A DNA stretch of 64,000 nucleotides from Alphaproteobacteria bacterium. GTDB taxonomy: Bacteria; Pseudomonadota; Alphaproteobacteria; Reyranellales; Reyranellaceae. Both the position numbers and the translations under genes were made by a program. Location of the stretch: the NCBI GenBank assembly GCA_019635875.1, contig JAHBYP010000001.1, positions 310,001 through 374,000 of the forward strand, in the 5' to 3' direction. Positions within the stretch are counted from its first letter, which is position 1. Each line of letters begins with the position of its first letter. This document shows positions 15,888 through 23,995 of this stretch, piece after piece. The notes beneath the pieces are model-generated. The model was not told the origin of the DNA and did no database searches. It was given only the letters and a program-made list of their open reading frames with translations.

Positions 15888-17696
15888 TTAAGAGGCAACC
15901 GTCTCCGGCAGCGCTTCAGGCGCGGCCGGGGCAACGGGTGTGGGCATGGCCGGCTTGTGGCCCTGGAGGAGCACGGGCGAGATGCCGGCGATTTCGACGA
16001 TCTGATTGAAGAGGCGGGCCATCACAGGGTCCTGGAGGAGCTGCGGCGCGGTCGCGACGGTCTTGAACACATTGAAGAGGGTTTCAAGCACCACGGCCTT
16101 GTTCTTCTGCTCGCCAGTGGTGATCACATCGACGGTACCCGCCCAGTCGCTGAACAGGTCTTGGAAGCCGACAAAAGCCCGGCGCGATTGCCGCATGCTG
16201 GATTCGCGTGCGGCGGCGTCGATGCCCTGCAGATCGATCGGATCGGGAATGGCGCCAGATAGAATCTGTTCTTTCGCAAAGTCGTTGACTTCCTTCTTGG
16301 CCAAGGCGTCCGAGACCAGCTCCAGCTCATCGGGTTCGAGCGTGGCAACCAGCTCCTTGTCCTTCTTGATCTGCTGAACGAGATACGGGAGCAGCCAGTC
16401 GAAGTAGATCTCATGCACAAACAGGCCGGCCTCCTCCCTGCGGTACTCGAACAGCGAACCGGCTTCTTGGTTGAGGATGGCGACCTGCCGAAAGGGCGTG
16501 CCGGACGGCATGCTCTCCCCGGTGATCGCGTTGAAGGTCGAGGAGACGCGCTCGGCCTGCGTGTTCCAGTCGTCGATGAGCTTGTCAAACGCCGGTAGCG
16601 AGGCGGGGAAGTTGTTGAGCTGGGTGACCGGCTTGTCTGGCGCGTGCTCGAGAATGGAGCCAGTCTCAACGTCCGTGAGCACATTCCTGGCAGCAATGTT
16701 CTTGTCGGCCGTTTGGAAGATGATCTTGCCGGCCAGTTCCAGCATGTCCTTCTTGTGCTTCACGCCGTCGTTGGTCCACACCTGCGCTTCGAAGAGGTCT
16801 TCGATCACACCCACTCCGAGGCCGCGGCCGTCCACTTCCTCGTAGGGAAGGTATTTGTAGGGGTCATCGTCCTCAAGGCCGGCGAACAACGTGACGCCTT
16901 TCACGTTGCTCTTGTCCTTGACAGTCGTCTCGTCGAGCACGACCACGTGCATCTGTCGCTGGTACTCATTCTCGGAGCCATACTCCTCGCCGTACTTGTC
17001 GCTAGTGCCTCGGAGGTAGCACGTTGGCAGAACGCCGTGGACCTCGTACACCTCGATGTAGTCTCCCGGTGTCTTGTTCTCCATGCCCGTGGGGTCGGCC
17101 GCGTGCGCCGCGCGCGACGTCTTGGCCGTCTCGATGGCCTTTTCGATGTTGGTCCAGTTCTTCGGGGCAAGCGTTTGCAGATCAGCGGGCGAGTGGTAGT
17201 GGCGCTCGATCTTCACGCCGTTGCGGATGTCCACCTGATCGGTGATGACATTGAGCCACGGCACGACGTGCAGCTCCAGCTTGTCGTCGTGCTCGGTCTT
17301 TTTGATCAGCACACCGCCGTACTTCGCGCGGGTTGCGCCCATCCTGTTGAGAAAGCGCGCGAAGCCTGATGACTTCATCCAGTTGCGATTCTTGAGGTTG
17401 AGCAGGAAGGTCTCGACGTAGGATTTATCCGTGATGCGCTCGGACTGGATCTGCACATCCTTCGTGTCGAGGTCCGTAGCACGCGTTGCGACGTTCACCC
17501 GGAACTTGCAGATGTTGAAGAACGGCTTTTCGCGGTCGAGAGTGTCCTTGTTGCCGCTGAGAAAGCGGCTGTTGTGGTAGAGCTCGATCGTGCGGAGCGT
17601 CTCGTACTGGGAGAACTCGTAGCCTTCCGCGATTTGAACGGTCCGGGTGCGGTAGTCGTCGCGTTGCTCTTTGACGAAGTCAAAGACGGTTTCCAT
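15888..17696 (-). CDS. Portal protein
   Basis: 602 residues. N-terminal RTIELYHNSRFLSGN and FFNICKFRVNVATRATDLDT segments, a central beta region with HVVPWLNVITDQVDIRNGVK, and a long C-terminal helical part with GESMPSGTPFRQVAILNQEA (a PSGT(P)-type portal motif) and FVHEIYFDWLLPYLVQQ fit dodecameric portal proteins that sit at one capsid vertex, and size and gene order (terminase-portal-scaffold-capsid) agree. The gene ends five bases before the small gene at 15882. Confidence 0.8.
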   Translation of the reverse strand: METVFDFVKEQRDDYRTRTVQIAEGYEFSQYETLRTIELYHNSRFLSGNKDTLDREKPFFNICKFRVNVATRATDLDTKDVQIQSERITDKSYVETFLLNLKNRNWMKSSGFARFLNRMGATRAKYGGVLIKKTEHDDKLELHVVPWLNVITDQVDIRNGVKIERHYHSPADLQTLAPKNWTNIEKAIETAKTSRAAHAADPTGMENKTPGDYIEVYEVHGVLPTCYLRGTSDKYGEEYGSENEYQRQMHVVVLDETTVKDKSNVKGVTLFAGLEDDDPYKYLPYEEVDGRGLGVGVIEDLFEAQVWTNDGVKHKKDMLELAGKIIFQTADKNIAARNVLTDVETGSILEHAPDKPVTQLNNFPASLPAFDKLIDDWNTQAERVSSTFNAITGESMPSGTPFRQVAILNQEAGSLFEYRREEAGLFVHEIYFDWLLPYLVQQIKKDKELVATLEPDELELVSDALAKKEVNDFAKEQILSGAIPDPIDLQGIDAAARESSMRQSRRAFVGFQDLFSDWAGTVDVITTGEQKNKAVVLETLFNVFKTVATAPQLLQDPVMARLFNQIVEIAGISPVLLQGHKPAMPTPVAPAAPEALPETVAS

Positions 17697-17747
17697 CGCT
17701 TCAGTATACCACTAGCATAGAGTACGCCGAGGTGCCGGGGGATAGCC

Positions 17748-18455
17748 ATGAAGCACTTAGTCGTCGTTGGTTGCATTCTCGGGACGGCAATTGGAGCCGC
17801 CGAGGTTGGTGCGCAAGGTGGCATGTTTGAGTATCAAGTGTGCATGAACGACAAGTCCCTAGACTGGAACGCTCAGTTGTTTGCCTGTGCAAGGCTGTTA
17901 GGTGATGCAAGCTTGCCGGTGGACGTGAAAGCGAAAGCGCACTGGGGATCGTACTTCGCTCTCTGGAAGAAGCGGATGGAACAGGTTACACAGCAGCTTC
18001 AGGGCCGGGCTCCCCACTCACCAATAAGACCTACGGACCAAGAGCTCGAACATCTCAATTCGGCGATTAGGTTTGACCCAAACAACATCAGGTACCTCGT
18101 GGCGCGTGCTGGTGTTCTTGATGGACGTGGCGACTACAACGGCGCGATTCGAGACCACAGCGAGGTTCTGCGCCTAGGTTCTAGAAGCCCGGCAGCAACT
18201 CTGAGCTTGCGCGCGGGCGCATACCTGAAGAAGGGCGATACCTCGCGCGCGATGTCCGATTGCGACGAGATGCTGAGGCTCCAACCCGAAACCCCAGACC
18301 CATACACTTGCAGAGGGATCGTCTTGGAACATACGGGCAAACGGGATGAAGCACTTAAAGAGTACAGAAAGGCCTTGGATCAAAAGCCCACTGACAACTA
18401 TGGACGTAACAGGATAGATTATGCACGTGGTAGGGTCGATCAGCTGACCAAGTAG
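17748..18455 (+). CDS. Secreted TPR-repeat protein, cargo gene
   Basis: 235 residues with a signal peptide (MKHLVVVGCILGTAIGAAEVGAQ) and about four TPR units over residues 95-225, for example AIRFDPNNIRYLVARAGVLD, GDYNGAIRDHSEVLRLG and GKRDEALKEYRKALDQKP. GGGGGAT-type ribosome site 7 bases before the ATG. It runs against the surrounding genes, between portal and large terminase, and its codon use is more AT-rich than the phage genes. That makes it a likely cargo gene expressed from the prophage. A periplasmic binding or regulatory role is plausible; none is established. Confidence 0.75.
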   Translation: MKHLVVVGCILGTAIGAAEVGAQGGMFEYQVCMNDKSLDWNAQLFACARLLGDASLPVDVKAKAHWGSYFALWKKRMEQVTQQLQGRAPHSPIRPTDQELEHLNSAIRFDPNNIRYLVARAGVLDGRGDYNGAIRDHSEVLRLGSRSPAATLSLRAGAYLKKGDTSRAMSDCDEMLRLQPETPDPYTCRGIVLEHTGKRDEALKEYRKALDQKPTDNYGRNRIDYARGRVDQLTK

Positions 18456-18479
18456 CTACGGGACGATGCATGAGTGAGA

Positions 18480-19805
18480 TTACCTCGACTGATTCTTCGC
18501 CAACCGCCGCCTCGTCACCGACACCTCAATCCGCTCTCGGTCTTTCCGTTGCGGGTCGTACACCGACCCCGCCGGCACAAGCGTCGTAAGGCCGTAGCGT
18601 GCCGCCGACATGAGGTGGTTCGGGCACTTCGGATCTTCGATGCCCCGGTTCTCCCCAGTCTTCTTATCGATGAGCCAAGCATAGTTCTCGTACTCCGCTT
18701 TGAGGTTCTTCGACCGCTTCGTGTAGCTGATCTTGAAGCTCTGCACGTGCTTGATGCCGTGATCGACGCTGTCCGCTCCCTTCTCACAGGGGATTACATT
18801 CAAGCCGTAGGTTTGCATCTCAGCGATCGACTTCGGCTCGGCGCTGTCGGCCGCGATGGGAGCGTTGGGCGTGGGCTTGGTCTTGACGCTATTCGCCAGG
18901 TGCTCGTTGAGGAGCTGGGTCTGATACAGCTCTTCATCAAGGATGATGCCGCCGTTGTACCAGTACATGGCGAGCACAGCCGCAGGGTCAGGGTCGAAGC
19001 CAAAGTCCAAGCCGCGCCCGATGAGGCGTGCCTCGTGCGGCACCTCATCGATCTCGCGCCAACCGGAGTAGATGCGGCCCAGCACCACTTCGGGCGATAG
19101 GCCCTCAATCATCTGCCAGTAGTAGGCAGGCTTGGTCTGCCGGTAGCGCTCGTATCGCTCGGCCGTGGCCGGGTCGATGTTCGGGAGGTTGTCGCGGAAG
19201 GTGCCGGGGATGTAGAGCGCTTGGTCCGCATACTCGGGCTTGAGACGTGGTACGAAGAAGCCGGGCACGTTCGGTGGTTCGTCCAAGTCGAAGAAGCGCT
19301 TGATGATCCAGTGCGTCTTCGCCGGCGTGTTGAGCGTGAGGACGATTCGAATGGAGCCCTTAGTCGTGCGCAGGGTGTCGTCGAGCGTCATGAACTCCTG
19401 CTCGCCGATCTCCTCCGCTTCCTCGGCCCACACGAGATTGTAGTTCGCGAGCGATTTGAGGCGGGCAGTGAGTGAGCCGGCAGACGCTTTGAACCCGTGA
19501 GTGCGCAGGCTATTGGAACCGTACTCGACCTCCATGTCCCGGATGCGTAGGCCTTCGGCCTCGGTGACGTTCTGCTCCTCGAGCCGGTCGTTTACCTCGG
19601 CCCAGGATGAGGTCTTGATGTCTGAATGGACGGCGCGCATGAGAGCGCCGCGCGTGTACTCCCTACCGAAGAGGCGAGAGACACAGTAGCGAGAGGCGGT
19701 GCCGGAGCGACCGTTGCCGCGCCCGCCCATGAGGAAAGCGTAACGCCAATCGGATCGCTCCCAGAGCGGCAAGTGAGATTCGTGAACCTCGAAGCCGACG
19801 TGCAT
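18480..19805 (-). CDS. terL: Terminase large subunit
   Basis: 441 residues: ATPase-nuclease that pumps DNA into the prohead through the portal and cuts it. Walker A region MGGRGNGRS (residues 27-34) has Arg where most terminases have Lys. Walker B is NLVWAEEAEE (123-132) with a following TLNTP coupling motif (158-161). The nuclease domain shows GLDFG (Asp267) and AADSAEP (Asp320), but the third motif reads HLMSAARYG where an Asp is usual at the fourth position. Terminase_3-like. Start chosen at the ATG four bases past the small-subunit gene. Confidence 0.85.
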   Translation of the reverse strand: MHVGFEVHESHLPLWERSDWRYAFLMGGRGNGRSGTASRYCVSRLFGREYTRGALMRAVHSDIKTSSWAEVNDRLEEQNVTEAEGLRIRDMEVEYGSNSLRTHGFKASAGSLTARLKSLANYNLVWAEEAEEIGEQEFMTLDDTLRTTKGSIRIVLTLNTPAKTHWIIKRFFDLDEPPNVPGFFVPRLKPEYADQALYIPGTFRDNLPNIDPATAERYERYRQTKPAYYWQMIEGLSPEVVLGRIYSGWREIDEVPHEARLIGRGLDFGFDPDPAAVLAMYWYNGGIILDEELYQTQLLNEHLANSVKTKPTPNAPIAADSAEPKSIAEMQTYGLNVIPCEKGADSVDHGIKHVQSFKISYTKRSKNLKAEYENYAWLIDKKTGENRGIEDPKCPNHLMSAARYGLTTLVPAGSVYDPQRKDRERIEVSVTRRRLAKNQSR

Positions 19806-19808
19806 ACG

Positions 19809-20267
19809 CTACTTTTTGCGGCGGACCACGATCTCCACTCCCTCCACCTGGATAGGTCCGTCGTTCGGGCCGACGTGAGCGATCTTGTCGCCAAACTTCT
19901 TCGGCAGCACTTTGGACAGATACCACTTGCGCGTATCGACGCGGAGGCGAGAGCGCTGCATGTACTCGGTGTTGGGTACGGTGTAGGTGTCGCCGTCGCT
20001 CGTGGTTCGCTCAAGCTCGTCGTGCTCGCCGTTATCCGCGATCTCAAGCAACTCCTCGAACATGAGTTCCGCCTGGACGTTCCGGGCCGTTTCGTACTGC
20101 TCTAGAAAGTCCTTCTTCGCAGGATCGAGCAGCCAAGTGAACACAGTGGCCGCGCACGGCATGTCATCGTCCTTGACGATGGTGCGGAGGCTCTCGCCTT
20201 GGGCGATACGCTTACAGATTGTCTCGGCTAGCTTCTGCGTGAACTTGGTGGGGCGGCCAGTGGCCAT
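19809..20267 (-). CDS. Terminase small subunit
   Basis: 152 residues. N-terminal helix-turn-helix region (GRPTKFTQKLAETICKRIAQ, GESLRTIVKDDDMPCAATVFTWL) typical of small terminase subunits that bind the packaging site, a central coiled helix, and a basic C-terminal tail (EIVVRRKK). Three bases upstream of the large subunit, with overlapping function. Confidence 0.75.
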   Translation of the reverse strand: MATGRPTKFTQKLAETICKRIAQGESLRTIVKDDDMPCAATVFTWLLDPAKKDFLEQYETARNVQAELMFEELLEIADNGEHDELERTTSDGDTYTVPNTEYMQRSRLRVDTRKWYLSKVLPKKFGDKIAHVGPNDGPIQVEGVEIVVRRKK

Positions 20268-20469
20268 ACGGCTTCATACTACCACAGCAAGGTAGGGCTC
20301 TCAGTGCGCGCAACGATGTTGCGAGTGCTGGAAATGCAGCATTAAACAACGCAAGAACGTGTGCCTTTTTCTCCTTTACACGCGCAAAACGCTGTGGCCC
20401 TATAACCCTCAAGGCATAACGCCATCCGGGAGGAAACGATCATCGAATGATGATTCCCGAGGTGTGCCT

Positions 20470-20607
20470 ATGTCTTCTTCTGATCCTTCTCCGCCACACG
20501 CCCTCATCATCCAATGGGGCAAGTTCAAAGCTGGTGCCTTTGGGGTGCCGGCTGTGCTGAGCTTGGCGGTCATCATGGCCGTGCTTGCTGTATGGCGTTT
20601 GTGGTAA
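20470..20607 (+). CDS. 45-residue membrane protein
   Basis: ATG at 20470 to a stop ending at 20607. Begins MSSSDPSPPHALIIQ and has one hydrophobic segment (GVPAVLSLAVIMAVLAVWRLW) at the C-terminus. A GAGG lies about eight bases upstream. It heads a short + strand cargo pair with the gene at 20671. Function unknown. Confidence 0.5.
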   Translation: MSSSDPSPPHALIIQWGKFKAGAFGVPAVLSLAVIMAVLAVWRLW

Positions 20608-20670
20608 CTTTCAGCTTGGCTTGCGCCGCCCGATCAACCGAGGCACGATTCCGCAATACAGGGGGCGATT

Positions 20671-21138
20671 GTGCTGAACTGCCTTTTGAAGAGCGCCGCC
20701 GCGATGCTCGCGGGTGCAGCCATTGTTGGCGCGAGCCTTCCGGCCAACGCCCAATCAGAGGCTCAGATACTCGCAACCATGAGGGCCTCGGCTCCTATGG
20801 AAGCAAACTGCCAGCGGGCAGTGAGTTCCAAGATTAGAGCTCGGTGTCAAACTGCCGAGTTCGTGATTGAATGGACAGACCAAGGTTTGACGGGGCGCGT
20901 AATTCCAGCAATCCAGTCTCAGGAAGCGGTTATTGCTCTTGCCCAAAAATATTCAGACGCGTTAGCAGAATTCTACACGCTCGAAGGTTTTTCAAAAGAT
21001 GGGACCCGCAGGTGTATCGCGTGGGCTTTGACGAAGTTCGGGCTCGGCTCCGGTTTGGTGCTAGCCCCTCGCGAACTATTTTGTAAGGCGACTAAAGAAG
21101 GATTGGAAACGCTGACTCGTGAAGCCAAAAGCTTTTAG
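20671..21138 (+). CDS. Secreted protein with conserved cysteines, cargo gene
   Basis: 155 residues starting at GTG 20671. Signal peptide MLNCLLKSAAAMLAGAAIVGASLPANA, then a helical mature domain with Cys at about 48, 60, 113 and 137 that could form two disulphides. It is unusual for phage genes in this window in being exported, on the + strand and more AT-rich. It overlaps the convergent HNH gene by four bases. No family recognised; periplasmic cargo is the safest statement. Confidence 0.65.
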   Translation: MLNCLLKSAAAMLAGAAIVGASLPANAQSEAQILATMRASAPMEANCQRAVSSKIRARCQTAEFVIEWTDQGLTGRVIPAIQSQEAVIALAQKYSDALAEFYTLEGFSKDGTRRCIAWALTKFGLGSGLVLAPRELFCKATKEGLETLTREAKSF

Positions 21139-21698
21139 CAAAAGTCTGAGGACATTCCTTCCTTGTAACCACTTGTCTCGTCACCCCCAGCCCGCGCAAG
21201 GCGAGGGTATGGAGGCTGCTGCATCGTTGCGAGTTTAATACGTAAATAGGCTTCCTCTTTAAGCCAGTCGCTCTTGGTATAGCGCGTGGGCTTCCAGCTA
21301 TCGCGCTCCGCTGCCTCCCATAAGGCGACACGCTCCGGCTCGATGAGTTGCTTCACGATGGCGTCGTACTGCGCCTTGCGCATGTTGCTGCCGACTGACT
21401 TCCAGCCGTGATGGCCTTTGCAGACACAGACCACCAAGCGGTGATCGGCAAAGGTGGCGCCGTTGGCTCTTGTGATGAGGTGGTCGGCCTGGAGGATCAG
21501 CTCGCCCGCTTTGGTATGGCCGTTGCAAGGTGGCTGCCCATGAAGGTAGTCGGGGATGTGGCGCAGGATACAGCCACCATCCCTCTGTATGACGATGGCG
21601 CGGAGTAGGGCCTGGATGCTCTCTTTGACGAGCGCGGTTTCAGACTGGCTCTTGGCTTTGAGTGGTGCGCGGCGTTTTAGTGGCTGTCGTCGGAGCAT
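21135..21698 (-). CDS. HNH-type endonuclease-like protein
   Basis: 187 residues from the ATG at 21,698 (MLRRQPLKRRAPLKAKSQSE), chosen because an ATG at 21,818 would overlap the -10 box. Motifs of an HNH/NinG-like nuclease: CILRH..., NGHTKAGELILQADHLITRA, ADHRLVVCVCKGHHGWK, where DH and HH could form the beta-beta-alpha metal site. Basic N-terminus. In this position (next to terminase) HNH proteins can act with the terminase in packaging; NinG-like recombination function is an alternative. Confidence 0.6.
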   Translation of the reverse strand: MLRRQPLKRRAPLKAKSQSETALVKESIQALLRAIVIQRDGGCILRHIPDYLHGQPPCNGHTKAGELILQADHLITRANGATFADHRLVVCVCKGHHGWKSVGSNMRKAQYDAIVKQLIEPERVALWEAAERDSWKPTRYTKSDWLKEEAYLRIKLATMQQPPYPRLARAGGDETSGYKEGMSSDFC

Positions 21699-21817
21699 TC
21701 CGCCCAGGACAACGGGGTCGATTCGTTGCCAGGCGGTGCAGAACGTCCCCGGTCTATGAGCGTCGCGTGCGCATGACGTAAAAAATGCGACCGGGCGGAA
21801 TGATTCGACAGCCCTCA

Positions 21818-21826
21818 TTGTATCAA
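21818..21826 (-). promoter_or_regulatory. Extended -10 element (TGATACAAT)
   Basis: Minus strand TGATACAAT at 21826-21818, same class as the other prophage promoters, 120 bases upstream of the HNH start. Predicted transcription starts near 21811. Confidence 0.5.
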
Positions 21827-21900
21827 AAGAAACGGCCCGCGCGCGGCGAGCCGTCAGTGTGGATAGCGAGGAGTGTCCTTCGCCCTCTGGCCTGGGCGCG

Positions 21901-22107
21901 TTACTGCGGGAGCTGGTGAGGCTCGTCCCGCTTGGTGATCTCCCTGCCGAGCTGCCGGGCGATCATGAGGGCGACGGATGTGGCGCTGCTGTAGGGGCCG
22001 CGCCATTCGTCGTCCGGGGTGTAGGTCCTTCGGTAGAAGTACCCGCGCGGGCGCACCTCAACGGTGAAGCCCGCGAGCGCGTAGACGCGCTTGGCGTTGC
22101 CGATCAT
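21901..22107 (-). CDS. Small phage protein, function unknown
   Basis: 68 residues from the ATG at 22,107 that overlaps the preceding stop in an ATGA arrangement. Basic, with an RGYFYRRTYTPDDEWRGPYS stretch and a helical second half; no family recognised. Translationally coupled to the DUF932-like gene. Confidence 0.6.
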   Translation of the reverse strand: MIGNAKRVYALAGFTVEVRPRGYFYRRTYTPDDEWRGPYSSATSVALMIARQLGREITKRDEPHQLPQ

Positions 22108-22814
22108 GCCGCGCACTCCGCGTCGAGCACGTCATGCAGGGTGCGGGTGAGCTGGGGTTGTTCGGCGACCCGACCCGTCAGGCCGAAGGTGACGCAGTTG
22201 AACATGCGCCAAGCGGTCTTCGATCCCCAATCGTGGCTCGGCGTGTCCCATTCGCGCGCGATGTCGGCGATCTTCTGCACGCCGTACACGCCCTGGCGAT
22301 AGAGGCTCATCATGATGTGATCGGCCTTCTCGTCGGTCACATCCGTTGCCCGGTAGCGATCGATCTTGATGCGTTGGGCTTCACGTTGCGCGGCGAGCGG
22401 CTCCACGATGCCAGCGACCAGGCCTGGCAGATCGCGCTTCGATCCAGCCGTATGCTTCCGACGCACGACGTGCGTGCCGTGGAAGCTGAGATTGTCGCAC
22501 ACCATGACGGCCGCGCCGAAGGCGATGCCGATGGGGAAGCGCTTCGAGTTCGAGTTGCGCAGGCCGCACGTATCGACGTAATCGCCGTGGGGCGAGCGCA
22601 GCTTCATCAGACCGAAGTACTCCAGCCCGTCCGGCGTCGTGGCGTGCGCCTCCTCGATGATCTCGTGCTTGAAGTACCCGAGGGCATACCGAACCATGTC
22701 CACCAGGTGATGGTGTGGGAGCGGGATGTGCGACGCGGTCGCTTCGGGGACGGGGACAGAACACAGATGCTCGTAGGGCACCAGCTCGGCACCCCTGTGA
22801 AGGATCAAGGCCAT
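22104..22814 (-). CDS. DUF932-like phage protein
   Basis: 236 residues from the ATG at 22,814 (MALILHRGAELVPY). Middle region FGLMKLRSPHGDYVDTCGLRNS, RFPIGIAFGAAVMVCDNLSF and GTHVVRRKHTAG is the pattern of the DUF932 (plasmid/phage) family, whose members act in plasmid and phage replication or restriction evasion but are not defined biochemically. The start is set by AGAGGAG within the loop of the dyad at 22,814-22,841. Upstream ORF extension to 22,841 would run into the promoter. Confidence 0.7.
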   Translation of the reverse strand: MALILHRGAELVPYEHLCSVPVPEATASHIPLPHHHLVDMVRYALGYFKHEIIEEAHATTPDGLEYFGLMKLRSPHGDYVDTCGLRNSNSKRFPIGIAFGAAVMVCDNLSFHGTHVVRRKHTAGSKRDLPGLVAGIVEPLAAQREAQRIKIDRYRATDVTDEKADHIMMSLYRQGVYGVQKIADIAREWDTPSHDWGSKTAWRMFNCVTFGLTGRVAEQPQLTRTLHDVLDAECAA

Positions 22815-22853
22815 TGCGGACTCCTCTGCTAGTGTCCGCAATAAATCGTACCA
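22814..22853 (-). promoter_or_regulatory. Extended -10 promoter with start-codon hairpin
   Basis: Minus strand: TGGTACGAT (22,853-22,845), then an 8-bp perfect dyad, TTGCGGAC (22,841-22,834) and GTCCGCAA (22,821-22,814), around a 12-base loop that contains AGAGGA. Expected transcription start is about 22,838, inside the first arm. The ribosome site is in the loop and the A of the ATG is the last stem base, so the dyad may act as a repressor site, an RNA hairpin, or both. Confidence 0.6.
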
Positions 22854-22855
22854 TG

Positions 22856-23377
22856 CTAGATATGTGCCCAGTTGCGGCGGTGAACAACCCGCATGATGGT
22901 CGTGCGAGAAACACCGTACTCTACGGCCAGAGTTTGCGCCAAACCGTACTGGTAGCGCTCTCGAATGCGATGCACCTGTTGTTCATCGAGTGCAGCATTC
23001 CAATGCTTCTCACCAAGGAAACGCGGAGGGAGTCGCATTCGTCCCTGCGCACGAGCATGCTGTAGATTCTCGGCTTGCGTCACCCATTCAAGATTCTCGA
23101 CACGATTGTTGTGCTTGTCATTGTCTCGGTGGTTGACATACGGCTTGCCAGCGGGATTCGGGATGAACGCATTGGCGACAAGACGATGTACCGTGAGGTT
23201 GCGGTGCTTCCTCTTTCGCGAGAGATCAACGATGCAGACTTGGTAGTAGCCCACATTCGTGAGCGTCGTTTTCATCACTACCGTTGTCGGCCCGCAATGC
23301 GAACGGACGCGACCCTGATTGCTTACCTCATATCGACCCTCGCACCCCTCAACCCACCTCCACTCCTCTTGATCCAT
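22856..23377 (-). CDS. NUMOD4-HNH homing endonuclease
   Basis: 173 residues. NUMOD4 motif at the start (EEWRWVEGCEGRYEVSNQGRV), HNH_3 domain with TVHRLVANAFIPNPAG, NHRDNDKHNNRVENLEWVT (His, Asn and His of the nuclease), and a C-terminal helix-turn-helix (LAVEYGVSRTTIMRVV). Free-standing phage homing endonucleases spread into recipients lacking the gene. It is inserted between early genes and starts downstream of the promoter at 23450. Confidence 0.85.
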   Translation of the reverse strand: MDQEEWRWVEGCEGRYEVSNQGRVRSHCGPTTVVMKTTLTNVGYYQVCIVDLSRKRKHRNLTVHRLVANAFIPNPAGKPYVNHRDNDKHNNRVENLEWVTQAENLQHARAQGRMRLPPRFLGEKHWNAALDEQQVHRIRERYQYGLAQTLAVEYGVSRTTIMRVVHRRNWAHI

Positions 23378-23402
23378 ACATATTCGCTGTACTCCGCCCG
23401 CC

Positions 23403-23458
23403 GCTGACGACGAACGGGCAGAACACAGCGCGTCAGCTAGTAAGCCTTCATTCTACCA
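23403..23458 (-). promoter_or_regulatory. Extended -10 promoter with dyad for the homing endonuclease gene
   Basis: Minus strand TGGTAGAAT (23,458-23,450), followed by a 7-bp dyad GCTGACG (23,403-23,409 in + orientation) and CGTCAGC (23,431-23,437) with a 21-base loop. A looser version of the arrangement at 22,814 and 31,935. Confidence 0.45.
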
Positions 23459-23462
23459 TGCC

Positions 23463-23489
23463 AAAGGGAAGCCCCGCACGAAGCGGGGC
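23463..23489 (-). terminator. Intrinsic terminator of the early operon
   Basis: GCCCCGC (23,471-23,477), loop ACGAA, GCGGGGC (23,483-23,489). On the minus strand the stem is followed by TTCCCTTT, directly after the stop of the gene at 23495. Confidence 0.65.
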
Positions 23490-23494
23490 GAGTC

Positions 23495-23683
23495 CTAGAG
23501 CTTGAACAGCGGCGGCTCTTCGTACCGCTGATCTGCATTGGCTTGCATCGGCGGTCGCACGTCGTGCTTGAGCTCGAAGAGTGTCGGGTGCGGCTGCCGT
23601 TCGGCCTTCCGCTGCTCGCGCCGGAGCCGGAGCACCTCGCTCCACCTCCACACCTTGCCATCGAGCATGATCGTTTTAGCCAT
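23495..23683 (-). CDS. Small basic phage protein
   Basis: 62 residues, with an LRREQRKAER helix and a Pro-rich C-terminus. Begins MAKTIMLDGKVWRW and overlaps the preceding gene by eight bases. No function known. Confidence 0.6.
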   Translation of the reverse strand: MAKTIMLDGKVWRWSEVLRLRREQRKAERQPHPTLFELKHDVRPPMQANADQRYEEPPLFKL

Positions 23684-23993
23684 GTGCCGCCTCCTTGCAG
23701 ACCTGCAACTCCCAATCGCCGTAGAAGGCCATCTCGCCGTCGCAAGCGACCGGAAGCGTCATGAGCATGTCGTCGTGGAACTGAAGCTCGAGCGCGTCGT
23801 CGTCGAAGTGCGGCCAGCCCGTTTGTGCGTGGGCCTTCTGGGCCGCGCTCTTGTCCACGAAGTGCAGGACGAATGTGGACTGGTACGTGACGTGCAGAGC
23901 CTCGACGCCTTCGATGTCCGGCCCGTTGAAGCCCCAGTCGGACATCTCCTCGTTGGGATCGTGCCGCCCGTGGATGAGCATGAGGCGAAGCAT
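23676..23993 (-). CDS. Small acidic phage protein
   Basis: 105 residues from ATG 23,993, acidic; MLIHGRHDPNEEMSDWGFNG, then a beta-rich stretch with ALHVTYQSTFVLHF and a C-terminal MAFYGDWELQVC. Pattern resembles small phage proteins of unknown role in alphaproteobacterial prophages. Two bases from the upstream gene. Confidence 0.65.
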   Translation of the reverse strand: MLRLMLIHGRHDPNEEMSDWGFNGPDIEGVEALHVTYQSTFVLHFVDKSAAQKAHAQTGWPHFDDDALELQFHDDMLMTLPVACDGEMAFYGDWELQVCKEAAHG

Positions 23994-23995
23994 CG

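Noticed and set aside
21698..21818. Longer HNH protein starting at ATG 21,818
   Set aside because: That ATG overlaps the -10 box and the added residues are not conserved-looking.
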